Positions 34,070-47,319 are shown, counted from the stretch's first letter. The stretch is 64,000 bases of DNA from Planoprotostelium fungivorum (GCA_003024175.1 MDYQ01000142.1:1-64000); one strand, 5' to 3'. Notes: generated by a model not told the origin, from the sequence alone. Numbers and translations are program-made.

Positions 34070-37000
34070 TTCGTGATGACATCTTTCACCAACTTCTCGC
34101 AGTGCAAGAGAAACGGCTGAGAGCCCTCTAGTCTCGTAGCCGAGTGGTACTGTCTCGCCAGCTCCGATTGTCTATCTCTTAAGGTGCTCAGATCACCCAG
34201 CAGCTCCTGTAGTGGTGATGAATGGTGACGTCATCATACGTAAGGTACGTACGTTACCGTGGGGGTAATGGGCGGTCCACACGACGAGGTAGAACGAAAT
34301 TTCGATGATTTCTGCCAGTGACTTCGATTCGGTGATGGGTAGCTTCTTCATCAATCTACATCGTTGTAGTGAGCCAAAAACAATAAAATAGAATAAATCC
34401 CACTTGAGAGCTGTCTCTTGTGTGAGTACGAGTGTCACGGCCGAGTCCGGTGCATCGTATCGAACGGAGAAGATGGAATATTCCGCAACATTTCCCAGAA
34501 TTTTCTTCGACTTTTCTGATGGTATGAGCTGTTGCAGCAGCAGCAGCACCATTCGAGTCAAGTGAATGACTTTCCTTTCGTTCTCACTCATCGGCTCCAT
34601 CGTACCTGCCGAACATTAAATCCATTTTAAATCGATTTTATTCTCATGAAATGTCGAAGAAGATTCTCACCGTCAGCGTTGACCTCTTGTCTCTGCGTCT
34701 CTACCCTTCTCATTGCAATGTCACACCTGCCGTACAACTGTACGATCTTTTCCGCGATTTTTCTGGCGGGAATCTGAGAGTGGAAATTGGATATATACCA
34801 CCAGTCCTCGAACGACACCAGGAGCGTGTAGAAAAATTCGACGACCTTTCTTACGTATCAGTACGCACGCAAACGAAATTTCCGAGAGATCTCACGTGGG
34901 TGATGTCGTCGAGCTGATCGGGGGGCAGACTGCCCCGATCTCCGGTTTGAGTGATTTTATCCAGGAGGAGGTTGTGATTGATGAGGATGAAGGTGACGAG
35001 GTCCCGCTGGTACATTTGGGACTCCCAAAGTTGGCTGGTGAGGTGAGAGATGATGGACACCAGCTTGTCCCAATCTCTCTTGCCGTATCTATTGTAGTGG
35101 GTGAGAATTTGAAACGATAATATTTCATTCTTTTGATCTGAATACAAACTGATTTTTTCGGTATGCATGAATTTTCACGAAAATATGAATTTTTAAAAGT
35201 AGATGAAAATGGAGAATCAAAGAGATCAATAGGTTCAAAAGTCATCACAGAGATGATGAGTCGTGATCGCTCGTTTAGACGACGAAAAGATGAAAAAGAA
35301 AAGACGAAAAGATATTCACCTCGATTTGAGTATGTCACTCGACGTCAAGAGGGGTAGGAATTGTACCCGTTGTAGATACTCCGCAGTGAGGCTATTTTTA
35401 GCGATGGACTGCAGGAAGCAAAGTATGACGCAGAACGTATCGTCGTCGTTCCCGCCAAAATCGTAGCGGAGGCAATCTCGAATGATCTGGTCCATCTGTC
35501 CATTATCCGTGGCGAGTTGTAGAATGACGTCCGCTTGTTCCGGTAGTCTGTTCAGTACCAGCTGAATGATGTCGATGCACTGCCTGCGATCCGTTATTCT
35601 CCGGAATTGATCCGGAATTTCCACGAGATTTCCTTACCGTTTGAGCTTACCCTCGCTGAGGAGGGTGGCGGCTAATTGTACGGTCTTGTACAGACATTGT
35701 ACCGTGGTAGCATCGAGCGTAACTTTGTCGTTCATACGTAAGAGGAGGTTCTCTACACCGGCCAGACTGTCATCCAGTGGCATGGGTGTACTACTCTGCG
35801 ACACGAATTTCCTGTGACATTTCGTCAGCGCACGCCGTGTGCGTACGATACGTACGTAACGTTCCCCAGTATGGTACGTATCTGAGGCGTAGATGGGCTC
35901 TCCATTCGAGAGATGAGGATGTTGATTAGTACGGAGAGGTTGCATTGCAAGAATTGAGAGGGAGGACCTTGTGGTAGATTTTGACTGACGTGTACCGATA
36001 GAAGGCTCGTCAGCTCATTCAACATTGATCCACGGATCAATTTGTGTTTCTGAGAAAGTTAAAAGAAAGTTCGTGGAGATATCTCGTGTGATATCGTAAC
36101 GTGTGGAAGATTCGGAGAAGTTTCTTCACCTTCGTGCAGATGCGAACGAGCTCGGACCACTCTCTGAAGAGTTCACATCGGCTGTAAGCAATCTCCACCT
36201 TTCGATTTAATTCCTGGATCTCTCCATCTACAACGCTCCCCGTGTCGTACTCCACGAGGGCCGGAGAATCTTCGGATAATCTGGGAAATTTCGTGGATTC
36301 TCGGATATTTACCCGGATCTTCCGAGTTTCCGCGGAATTCGTTACGTACTTTACGTAAGATTGATCGTAATCGATGAGAGTGATGCGTTTCAGCCACTCA
36401 GGAGATGCTGGAAGATTCAGAGAAACTTCTCCGTCGACAAACTCACATAGAGTCTCCTCGATCGTCTTCTTGATGTGATGATCCAGTGCATTCACTTGAG
36501 TCATACAATACACCTGATAATACGTGAGAAGTCACAAACATTTGTGCCGTCGCAAATCTTCGTGCCGCTACAGATCACGTCGTGACAGTTCGATTGATCG
36601 ACGTCGCAAACGATTGATCCGGCACAAATGGTCTCGCCGTCTCAAATATTCGAAACACATCTCACCTCAGTTGTGATCAAGTGCAGCACGAAAGCTTGAC
36701 TCATGAGCGTCTGCGAGTCTTCCGGTGCATCCGTTGTCAAGATAGAAACCAAGCCGGCCCACAGTTGTTCAGATGCTCGTAATGAATTAACAAAGTGGTT
36801 GTACTGAGAGCAGTGATCCCACAGCACTTTCAGTGTGTAGAAGAGACGATACGTGAGACCTTTGTCTGAAGTTCCTCTGAAATTTCGGTGAATGGCTGGA
36901 AAAACGAGTCTCAATTTCACCTGGAGAGGGAGCCGGCCTTGTGGTCGGCGAGGAGTTGTAGTAGAACGGATTTGAGACTCGTTCCATCGTCGAGAGTTGT

Positions 37001-40000
37001 AGATGAGAAGTCGAGGGGGTTGACGTTCCTACTCATGAGCAACTCTGCCAACCCTGGTTGGTATTTGGCCGCTGCATCACGTCAGCCACGTCATCATTAC
37101 AAATCGCGACGTCATCAAGTCAATTCGAACGATGTGATGTAGACATAGAGATTTCCCGCCAAAATTTTCCCGCCAAAATCGAACGATCGAAAAAACATGC
37201 CGGGAGCGGGTATCGATCTCACCTCTCGTCAACAGCCTCAACAGAGCGTTCCTCAACTCGTCATCTCTCTCGTCTCTGACGTGGCGGAACCAAGCCCTCC
37301 TGAACGAGCTGGTGTCCTCACCTATGTAGGCCACGATGGATGCTCTCTTCTCTTCTACCGTGGCGAAAGAGCAGAGGGCGGCGGTGAGTAGCGTGCTGTA
37401 GAGGACGATGTCACGCGAGTTGTGACGGATGTAGTTCGAGATGACCTGGGGATGTCAATCTACAACGAGCCTGCGAGTCGAAATCTCGCGTGGAGAAGAA
37501 TGGACGAGGTGAAATTTCGATGGGATTTCACACCCGGATGAGGTTGGTCGGCGTGCCGAAATTTCTCCTCTGTATCGGCCAGTCTAACATGGAAGACACG
37601 ATCGGATAATATTGAGGGTAGCTCTGATGATAAGACAAAAACTTGTCCGTGAAACGAAGAGCTGATGCCAACATCTTCTCCAGGGTGAAAATTCGATTGG
37701 TTCTCCTCGTTCCTTCTCCCTGTGCGCGTCAGGGAAAAGCGTGGCACGTTGTAGATTCACCCTCTCCAATTGGTCCATGCCGATGCACAGGGAGTTGAAC
37801 AGGTTCGTGTGGAAACCGTGATTGAGGAGTAGATCTGAAATCAGCGAAGTCGCAGATGCGTCGTCCCTCCTGTCTCTCAACACCTGCCCGCGTCAGAATT
37901 CTTCCGCATTTTTCCGATCACTCACCAGATAGAAAACTTCCAGGATTTTTCCACACAGATCGTAACGCTCCGCCGGCTTATTGTACCTCCACCCTCCCGT
38001 CTCAGCGAAGACGTCACGTAAGTACAGTACGTATGGTCTCAGAGTCTGAAAGCCACTATCGGTCGCATTGTGATGGGATGCCAGGACGGACAGAAGCTCA
38101 GAGAAGGCGGTGGTGACGCCGTACGAGCCGGTGGGGATCTCAAGCCACCTCAAAATGCACTCACAGCTCGACAGGGGTGAAGTCGTACTACCCAAAATGG
38201 CGAGGGCGGGAACCAGCGAGTTTTCCGTGAGATTTCGCACGACGGCATCGGGGCGTAACCGTGCGTACGCGATGATGCAACGGAAGATACCTGACGGAGG
38301 TCAGAAATGTCGTGGAGATTTCGGAAGAATGAGGAAAAATCGTACCTTCGAGGAAGGTGACCACGATCGATCTACAATTGGCGTCGAAAGAGTGAGATTG
38401 AAGTTGAGTCGTGTGGCCGACGATTCGAAATAATTTCTCGAGAAAACTCCCGCGCAAAATCTCTTCCACGGCGGCTGGAAACCGTTAGATCGCAAAATTT
38501 CGTCGAGTTCTCACCGATCTTCGTGCAATCTTGAGTCAAGAGGGTGGAGAGGAATTGGGCACTCGAACAGCAGGCCTCGAGTAGGTCACGTGACAAGGTT
38601 TGGCGTTGGCTGATTGTAGATAGATATTTGTCCCACAGCTTGTCGAGGTGGTGATAGACGGAATAATTGAACCTCCATTGTACGACCGAAGATGGTTCTG
38701 GCGGTAATTCTGAGACGTCTTCAGTGTGATATCATAACAACGATATCGTATCATCATGTGAGGTGAGAAATTTCCGTGAACGTTCTAAGAAAAATCTCAG
38801 AAATTTACCCTGGGAATCCAGTGTAGACAGCTGAAAGCTGGTGTCCAGTGAATGTTCGAATCCACGTCTCAATTCTTCAAATGGAATGATGGCCGTACGA
38901 TCCAACGTATCCAACGACTGTCCCAGATCCGTTATTCTCGTGACGATACCGATCGCTCCTCTCGGTACAATAAATCCTGCAAATTTCTCAGGAAAATATC
39001 GATCAGAGAAAAGTTGAAGAAAAAAAAGTGAAAAAAAGCGACCTGAGCGGGTTTCGAAAGGGTTCTTGCATTGGATCAGCGAGTGATGGGCCCTCGTGTG
39101 ATCTTGTAGATGGGCTGGTTGGATACTGAAATATTTTCCAAAGGATTGTGTCGTCTGAGGCATCTCCTCGCAGCTGTGCGTGTACGTACTGTACGTGTCA
39201 GAAATTTCGATGAAATTTTCGGGAGATATCGGGGAATATTATCACCTCATGGTACCGGTCATGTCTTGAACGATTGTAGATGCAGCCCTGTCTGTGGACA
39301 GAGCTCTGAGAACGTCGTAGAGAGGTTTAGCTTGCAGGGGGAATCTAAATTTAGCGCATTCAACGAACGCCTCCAGGCCTATCTCTTCGCTATCCTGAAT
39401 ATTCTCCAAGTACTCGTGGCTCAAAATTTCTTGCCCCTCTACAACGAGACAGAATATCTGAAGGGGTCAACGTTACGTACTGGAACGTAACACACCTGGT
39501 TTACGGCGGAAAATTCGGGTAAATTTGGAAGAGAGAAGCTGGCTGTGAGTAAACTCAAGAGTTTGTAGATGGTATGTTTGTAAGCAGAGCAGATGTTCTC
39601 CTCCACATCCTCTTGTCTCCACGATCGAGTAACCTATTGAGAGTCAACACGGTGGGCACAAATATTTGAGGCGGGGGGCACGAATGATTGAGACGGTGGG
39701 CACGAACGATCGAGACGCATGACTTACCTCGTGCAAGAAAGACATGGCGCCCACTTCGACTGCCTTCATTCCAAACAGCTGTACGTAACTCAAATTCGAA
39801 TTTTCGGCGGAAATCGAGAGGGCGGCCCAGGCCAGAAAGATTGGGCCCTGCTGTACGTGTATATCTCCCGCCAAAATTGTCTTTTCAAATTCGTTTTGAA
39901 ATTCCTTGAAGGTGGGATCTTTCACCAAAGGTGAAGAGCTGCAGAAGATTCGGTGAGATTTCGACTTACGTATGGACCTACCCCTTTTCGATGTTCAGGC

Positions 40001-41211
40001 ACTCGATGACGATGAGAGTTTGGATGTATCCAATGCGTTGTATAATATTCTTGGAATCTTCATCCAACAGGGGTGAGTGAGCTTGAGATTGACCAAACTG
40101 TTGAGACTGAGACCCGTCAGAAAATCCCGAGAAAAATCCTAGAATTCATCGAAAATTCCGAGAGAAACCGTGGGATTTTTCTCGGAATTTTCGAAAATTG
40201 GAAAATTCGAGGAGAATATCAGGAGTGTTTCATCACCTGAAAGAAACGAACAAATTCCAACAGTTGAGAAGGCTTGCAAATGACCCTGCTTTCATCAGAT
40301 CCACATCGATTCGTTGTAGATCGACACATCGTGACATGCGCACGACACTACCGACACCACCTCACCTCGTGTAGTAGATGATGTAGATCAATTCGAGATA
40401 TCTAGATTGGATCTCCAGAGCATCTCTGAACCATTCGACCTCTAATGCCTTCCTCGGTTGTGGTTGTGTTGTCTTCTTTTCCACAAATTTCTTGTATTCT
40501 TGGAATAATTTCGATTCGAAACCATCGTGGAATAATTTCGACGTGAATCGGTTGACGGCATAGGGTGCATCTACAACGTTGTAGTGAGATGTACGCATGA
40601 TGAAGAGGAACATATAGAGCAGAAGATGGAGATAGAGGAGAGACATCGAGGGAGGTGAATGAATGGAGAAGAGAGAATATAGATCATACCTTCTGAGCTG
40701 GACAGTGTCACGAGTTGATATAGACAGAAGAGTAAGCTGCGTCTCTCGTTCAGGTAAAAGTGAAAGACGGCCGAGTTTCTGTCATCATCGGCCATGGAGT
40801 CGAATGTGTTACGATTCGCCTGGAGGTCCTCGCGTATGAAGGCTTCGCACAATTGGAAACATTGTTTCTCGTCAAGATCCTGCATGATCACATTATGGAA
40901 TGTCTTTATGATTTGGAGATGGACTCACCAGAAGATGACTCAATCGGTTGAGAGTCGCTTTGTATCGGTCTGTGAGGGGAACCTGTTGTTTTGTATGAGA
41001 ATGGATGATCAGACCAGGACTTGAATGGTTGGGCGAATGAGGAATTGTTACATACCTCTTCGTTTAAGAATGTGAGCTTGTCAGAATTCGCCACGGAACC
41101 TGCATCATTTCTAGATTTGAAACTCGAAAGAGTGAGAAGGAAATCTTCTTTTTTCGACTCTAATAACTTTTCCTTTGTTATCATCAGTGAAATGCAGTCA
41201 TTTGAAACCAT
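34070..41211 (-). CDS. NUP188: NUP188-like scaffold nucleoporin
   Basis: A 7.1-kb gene of some 30 small exons encoding an all-helical protein. Start MVSNDCISLMITKEKLLESK at 41211. Early exons read CFQLCEAFIREDLQANRNTF and FYLNERRSLLFCLYQLVTLS, as in the NUP188/NUP205 N-terminus. A beta-rich insert, GFIVPRGAIGIVTRITDLGQ (about 38820-38990), looks like the SH3-like domain specific to NUP188. Alpha-solenoid exons fill 34.6-38 kb, for example RQCIDIIQLVLNRLPEQADV and SFEDWWYISNFHSQIPARKI. It ends LLHCEKLVKDVITKIE. The family forms the inner ring of the nuclear pore. NUP205 is the main alternative; the SH3-like insert tips the call. Introns are densely seeded with the window's recurring short words. 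Confidence 0.68.
34355..34370. repeat. 16-bp palindrome, copy 6 (two mismatches, at a splice acceptor)
   Basis: TCTACATCGTTGTAGT. Read on the minus strand its TGTAG is the 3' end of a 48-bp NUP188 intron (34356-34403), which also contains a TTATTCTATTTTATT word. Confidence 0.75.
40570..40585. repeat. 16-bp palindrome, copy 7 (one mismatch, at a splice acceptor)
   Basis: TCTACAACGTTGTAGT. On the minus strand ACGTTGTAG is the acceptor end of a 119-bp NUP188 intron (40571-40689); the join SSEG|D APYAVNRF keeps the frame. Confidence 0.8.
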
Positions 41212-42147
41212 GATCTCACCAATTCATCAGGTGTGCATCGAGTCACGTCCTCCAAGATCTGTGATGTTCGATGGTAACTGATGAACGAAGAGACCGACAT
41301 AGGTCCCTCTATAACAAGTTGGCGCCAAAGATGAGGTGATGTGATGTTCTTCCTTTACAATTATCCTTTATCGTTTTTTTGACTTTTCGGATGATTCACA
41401 TCAAGCAACATTAGATTCAACTGCGCCGACGAGCCGCCAGATCACTTATTGATCTCCTCGAAAGCGAGTGGAGGCATTGACATCAACAATGCAGCATCAG
41501 ATTACAAAAACGTGATCACTCAATCACTGGATGCAGCGTCCCAGCATGCTGCTAAACATGCGAACGCTACATAAAGATATCGTATGGTGACACGATAAGG
41601 TTAGATTTATAGAGAAGAAGCCTAAACAGTCAGTCGATATAAATACCAAAGGCTACCACACGACAGCGCCTTGTTATTATCAGCTATGGAAGCTGTTTAT
41701 CTGTGCAGGTGCAACAATCAATTTGGTGTGCCGCGTTTAGCTTGTATTCATAGGCCTGGGTTTCGGTTGCTTGGCATCCAACTTGGTTAGGACATCGGCT
41801 GATGAAATATCTGCCAAGCTCGTCAGCTTAAACGCAAGTTCTCTATCCACGCTGCACATTCATACGCAAAGAGGAACACCTTTCGTGGGTCGAAGCTGAC
41901 GGCACATATCATCTGTGATAGCGTGATGGTCATATCGCCATGGTGAAGCTTCCAGCGAGGGGGCTTGAGCCTCGTATTTTCTGTCGAAATGTGAAGATAG
42001 AGTCTCCAAGAAACGATCCATGCGGCTGTTTTCAGCTTCCCAGGGATAATTATAGACACCTTATCCAATCGATTTTCCTGTCTGCCCTAGCCTATCGATA
42101 AACTCTCCCCTATTCAATTATACCGTGGAGGCATTGAGATCAAAAGC
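41212..42147. other. Divergent intergenic region NUP188 / adenylyl cyclase
   Basis: The longest gene-poor stretch, 936 bases. A plus-strand frame ending at 41574 reads SGGIDINNAASDYKNVITQS and onward and looks protein-like, but has no ATG and no partner exon. TATA-like GATATAAATA lies near 41635. An 81-codon minus frame at 41823-42068 has no recognisable pattern. Confidence 0.4.
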
Positions 42148-44963
42148 ATGGTGCAGCTCAACGAGGTGGTGCCCTTCGAAGAGGGACTGACTTTGGATAT
42201 CTCTCAGGCTCTCTCTTCTTCCACGTCTGACACCGAAATCCCATCTACGTTCAGCTCATCGGTCAGCTTTGGACTGCATCGCAAGGGATCGAGATGGAAG
42301 GAGCTGGTGTCGTCTCTCTTGTCCATCCGGTCCATCTACATCACGATGGCTGTCCTTCTCGTTTCCATCACGGCTAGTTCTCTGGCCGCTCTCTCAGTGG
42401 TCAGTCAGAAACAGTTGGCTGAGACGGGATTGAGAGACCGAGCAGCCTCGAACGCCTTCTTAACGAGCGCGGCTGTTGCCGTCAAGATGACGATCGGCTT
42501 TAACCTGGTCAAAGCTCGTGAGTATCGAGTGGGAGGTCGTGGAGCTGAAATTCTATCACAGAGACAGACACGTTCACATCTTTCGGCTTCGATCCACTTC
42601 AACTGAATGGAAGCTATCCCGTGCCTCTGCCTTTAAATTATCAGTTCTGGATCAATAATGCACAATCATCTGTCGCACAGGTGACAATCATTTCGAACGC
42701 TAAAGATTTATTTTGGTAGGTGGGCAGCAACAATTATTTCGCCTGTGTTTTTCCTGACGGAAAGATGATCTTGTCGTCTTGGGCGACTGACGGTGATGAT
42801 CTAACTTACATTTCGATCTGATGTCGTCAGGGACTATCTCTTTGGCCGTATCTTATCCCGCATCTAACCCAAACACCGTCACGATGTCATACTGGAAGAC
42901 CGGTGGTTTACCACTACCAAAGGCCAATCTCTTCTTTGGATCGAGCTCTTTCGTGCTGAACGGTGAGTCCTTGTGTCCACGATGAGACTGATCGAGCGTC
43001 ACAGATACGTGGGTCATCAACCAGCATTTCAACTCCCTCATCGGCAAGAATCCTCCGTGTAATACGACCTTCCAATATTCAGACCTGGTGCAGACTCCCG
43101 CAAGATTAAAGAGAGTGGTCAACTCGTTCGCCGTAGCTTATGCCGTCTGCGATTCGAACAACAAAACGATAGCCGGTCTCATCTCTTCCATCACCACAAA
43201 CACGTGAGTCATCATGCGATGATGTGAATCTGAAAAGCCTGCAGGATATCAGCCATCTTGAACACGACAGACGGTAGTTCGATGAGTTTGATCATCAATC
43301 AAGACAGAATGCTGGTGGCCACATCCAATGGAGATTCACCGTTCGCGAATGCCACGTCGACCTCTCCCAGAGTCTACGCCCCCAACAGCACCATCCATTG
43401 GATCGCTCAGGTTTCGGCGGCGGTGCCGGTCAGTCAGAACTACTCGGCGTTCATCTCCATCGACGGGAACAATTATCTGATGCTGGCCATGCCCGCAATT
43501 GGCATTCCTTTCACAAAATGGACGCTGGTCAAAATCTATCCCATGGCCCCAACTGAAGAGATACAGAGGCGATACATGATGTGAGTCGGGAGATCGTACA
43601 CCTCGATTGATATCTCACAGAACGGTCATCGGAATCACGATCGCCATCGTGATCGCCTCCATCATCGTCGTGATGTTGGTGGCTTACTGGATGACAAAGC
43701 CACTGAAGCATCTATCGCAAGAGTTGAGGCATGTTGCGCGTATGGAATTAGACCTGCGGCAGCTGTCCACGCCGAGATTCTACGAGGCCAAACTCTTGCA
43801 ATCTTCTTTCATGCAGGTGGGAGAACTACTATTTCTTGAAATATGCAGCTAAGTTGAATGTCCAACAGCTTCACACGGCCATCAAAAGCTTTCGGAAATT
43901 CGTACCGAATCAGGTACGTGTTGAAGATTGAAAAGACGTTAAACCTATATAGGTCATCTTGAACATCCTCAAATACAATCGTGAAGCAGTATCGCATCTC
44001 AGTCCCGCTAAGGTTTGTAAAATCTTCCTTTGGCTACGACTAAAGTGATATCAGGTTACCATCATGTTCCACGACATTCAGGTGATTCGATTTACATCGA
44101 TTTTAACGAATCTAATTCATATCAGGGTTTCACTTCATTGGCTGAGACGATGAAACCGATGCAGCTGGCTGCTTTGACAGAAGAATACTTGGAAGCGATG
44201 ACCTTCATCATTTCTCAGTACGGTGGAACGGTGGATAAATACATCGGAGGTGAGCACACACATACTGTTTCGGATCTTTTCTCATCGTCGTCACCAGATT
44301 GCATCATGTCGATTTTCAACAAACCAGAAAGATTACCAGATCACCCCACAGTGGCGTGCAGGACTGCCGTAGCCTGCATGAGAGAACTGCAGCACCTCAA
44401 CAAGAGATGGAAGAGCCAGTACGGTGTACAGATCTCCTCTAGAATCGGAATCCACACCGGAGAAGCTCTCGTTGGAAATATGGGATCAGACGTCAGGATG
44501 AATTACACGGTCATCGGAGATAATGTGAACATCGCGGCTCGCTTGGAGAGCATCAACAAGGTGATACACCAGGACCACGATGACGCCCGGTGTCGACGAT
44601 GATGACACTCCGCAGGTGTACGGAACAGACATCATCATTTCAGAAGCGGTGAACAAATGCATCCCCGAAGAATTGATGTCCAGGAGACTCGCCACGGTCA
44701 GAGTGCCGGGAAAGACGACGCAGATGGACATCTACCAATTGTCTTTCAGAGATGACGGACTGAGAGAATTCTACTCGTTGTACGAGCAGTCGCTTCACTC
44801 CCTCGAAATGTATGATATGAAGAACGCGAAGAAGAGGATTTTGGAAGCCTTGGATCTGCGGCCGAACGATACAGCTTCCATGAGGTTGTTGCAGAGGATC
44901 GTCGACAGCCCCGAGGAGCAGAGGAATGACTGGACTTTTGTAGAGACATTGACTAAGGGATAA
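42148..44963 (+). CDS. Receptor-type class III adenylyl cyclase
   Basis: Makes cAMP. The cytosolic N-terminus is followed by a first membrane helix (YITMAVLLVSITASSLAALS, about residues 68-90), an ectodomain of about 300 residues with Cache-like features (FACVFPDGKMILSSWATDGT; SAILNTTDGSSMSLIINQDR; APNSTIHWIAQVSA), a second helix (VIGITIAIVIASIIVVMLVA), a HAMP-like linker (MTKPLKHLSQELRHVARMEL) and the catalytic domain. The latter has both metal aspartates (IMFHDIQGFT; GDCIMSIFN), the adenine-selecting Lys in DKYIGD, and NVNIAARLES with the transition-state Asn/Arg. After it comes a short helical tail. About ten short introns. Complete and apparently active; the domain order is that of a dual-TM chemoreceptor cyclase. 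A homodimer is expected. Confidence 0.9.
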
Positions 44964-45081
44964 AATATAGAACGAGGCGATCTGTTGTACAACATAAATG
45001 CTATCAGCAAAGACTGGCGACTTCGGCAATTGTGGGGAAAATATCACATATGCATTGGAGAATGCATGAAACCGCTCACTA

Positions 45082-45154
45082 GCCCGTCTAGCTCAGTCGG
45101 TAGAGCGCACGGCTCTTAACCGTGTGGTCGGGGGTTCGAGCCCCCCGGTGGGCG
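45082..45154 (+). tRNA. tRNA-Lys (anticodon CTT)
   Basis: 73-nt cloverleaf without intron. Acceptor GCCCGTC pairs with GGTGGGC, D-arm AGCTCAGTCGGTAGAGC, anticodon stem CACGG/CCGTG with loop CTCTTAA (anticodon CTT), T-arm GGGGG-TTCGAGC-CCCCC, discriminator G. A and B boxes (TAGCTCAGTCGG; GGTTCGAGCC) are intact. Confidence 0.97.
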
Positions 45155-45159
45155 CTATC

Positions 45160-45169
45160 TTTTGCTTTT
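45160..45169 (+). terminator. Pol III terminator of the left tRNA-Lys
   Basis: Two T4 runs (45160-45163 and 45166-45169) just six bases past the tRNA. Confidence 0.75.
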
Positions 45170-45341
45170 GTTCCTTTCTTTCTCTTCCTCTTCTCACTTT
45201 GCGCAGATATTCGCAGGAAAATCTCATTTTATTCTCAGCCGAGAAGATCTCCTATTTTATTCGTCTGACACAACGACACAATCACGAGAGTTGAGTTGAA
45301 TGGAGAGAGTCATTTACATCAGATTTAATATACAGAGTGGT

Positions 45342-47319
45342 TCAGTGACCGTAACCGGATGCCCAGTGATGGAGGATCCCACTGACGTAAGATAAGACGT
45401 TGTCTGGACCCAATTGTGACTGATCCATGAGAGTCTCAGCCATACTGAAATGTGAGCTCTACGCGAAGAAGGTCAGGACATCATGCGACGATGCTGATGT
45501 GAATGAATGACTCACGATCTTGTCGATGGAAGTCGATAGCTCCTGTGGAGCCTCTGCATACACAGAGTTCAATATCAGATTCCAATTCATGCAATCCGGG
45601 CCCATCAGCTTGTCTGCTTCCGTGTTACAGCTGTTGTCGAAATGTCTATATTCGATGATCCACAGGTTCTTTGTTTCTTCCAACCACATCACTCTCCTTC
45701 TCAATTTCGTTCCATTGGGTAGAATCGTATAATGGTATTTCCTCTGCAGTTTACCTGATCGATACGGTGAGTCCACATGCACACATCGTTTCTCGTCGCT
45801 TTATGTATAGCAATATGTTTCTCATCAGAATAAAGAGGATGAGACGACGGCAGATGTCATTCGTGTGGACGATGCGAAAGATGAAACGTGTACGACCCAC
45901 CGGCACTGACGATACCACGGCTGGATTTCCACAGATATCCGTCTCTGTTACCCGATGGTAGAAATGCTGTATGACGTCATCACACGTCATCGCACGACCT
46001 CACGTTGATCGCTCATGTAGGCGTAGCAGTACACGTTGAGAGGGTTATCAAAGAATTCCTCTGAATTTCGGTGAGTTTTCTCTCGCTCGAGGACTCACTT
46101 GGTATCTTGCGTCGGAATTCCGACGTAAATTGTCGGTTTTGGTTTACGTATCGAAGCGTCTCCTCCATGAACTGATCCCAGCGATTGCGAATCCACATTT
46201 TTGGGACGCCGGATTTGGGACTAGAGAGGGGGTGGGGGCCGGTGGTGAGATTTCGACTGTGTGTGATTGCCATGCAGACCCAATAGCCGGGGATGACCTG
46301 AGACATTCAGTCCACTGCTGGTGATCGCGATCGCGATCGTGAGCATGATGGTGATCTCGATGATGGTGATGGTAATGATGGTGCAGAGGTGACCGCGATC
46401 GTGAGATGATGACAGATGATGAAGTATCACCTCTCGTGCTGTGATCATGAAGACCATTCCGGGGAATTGTTCCAATTCCGTGGAACAGACCACGACTTTG
46501 TTCTCCACGTGTTGATGGTACCAATCGTAAACGATGGCACTGTCGTTCGATGTTTGGCCCAACTCAACTGTGAAGAACACGATCAGGTGAGGTGATCAGC
46601 ACAGGAACATATTACCTGATGTTCTATCTTGGAGATCAGCTGCGCAAGATAGTTTAAAGAGTCGAGCGAGATTGAGATTACCGGCAAGATACCGTATGGC
46701 ACCCCTTTGTGGAAACTGTTTTTCATCAGATGGTGCAATGTGTGACGTCCATACGTGAATGACCGACATGTTGATCTGCCGCAGGCCCAATACGGTTCCG
46801 ACAACATCATTCTCTATTGCAGTGACGATCGGTATGATCTCTCTAGGTTGAGACATCACTCCGATCGACAACTGCTTGATCTTCTTAGCGTTGACAATCA
46901 CGACTGGCTCTCCATCGACGTGTGTCGTTCGGTATCTGATGTCTCTTTAACAGTGTTACTCCGATGATTCGACTGACTTCATTTTGAGAAGGAGACCCGG
47001 AACTACCACTTCTTCTTGTCTCTCATCGCCTTCCAAAACGACCTGCATGATCGAATTCCAAATTCCAGCCACTGCGGAACTGGAACAACTCCATAAGCAA
47101 CATCGATGTCATCTCTTCTCACCTCTCTGTTGGATTCCAAAGTTGTGGTAACAGCTCTCTCGCTTTTTCATTTGCCAACCTCACATATGGAGCTCTGCCC
47201 ACCGGAAAACTGACGACGATCGTCGCCTTATTCGAAGACAAGATGAGGTTCAACGCCATCTCCTCTAATGATACCTGAGGATTTGCATCGTCAACCGCTT
47301 CGATCCTCGGCCTCTTCAT
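45342..47319 (-). CDS. CG-1-domain-like (CAMTA-type) protein, paralog B
   Basis: Paralog of 29001-31043. Starts MKRPRIEAVDD (compare MKRQRVQDGE) and LILSSNKATIVVSFPVGRAP, and ends FSMAETLMDQ, VLSYVSGILHHWAS. The CG-1-like block reads IRNRWDQFMEETLRYVNQNR, FLPSGNRDGYLWKSSRGI, LQRKYHYTILPNGTKLRRRV, MWLEETKNLWIIEYRHF. Intron positions flanking the DGY-WKSSRG exon match those of paralog A, which supports common descent and corrects the frame choice there. One intron (about 46310-46430) is made of GATGGTGATCG low-complexity DNA. Codons and mid-section have diverged strongly, so the duplication is old, unlike the identical tRNA repeats around this gene. Function is inferred only from the CG-1 likeness. 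Confidence 0.55.

Larger units (their letters stand above)
45068..45234 (+). repeat. 167-bp inverted repeat, left arm (contains tRNA-Lys)
   Basis: Identical base for base to the reverse complement of 48584-48750. It covers 14 bases before the tRNA, the tRNA itself and 80 bases of 3' flank, then similarity stops abruptly at both ends. Confidence 0.95.
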
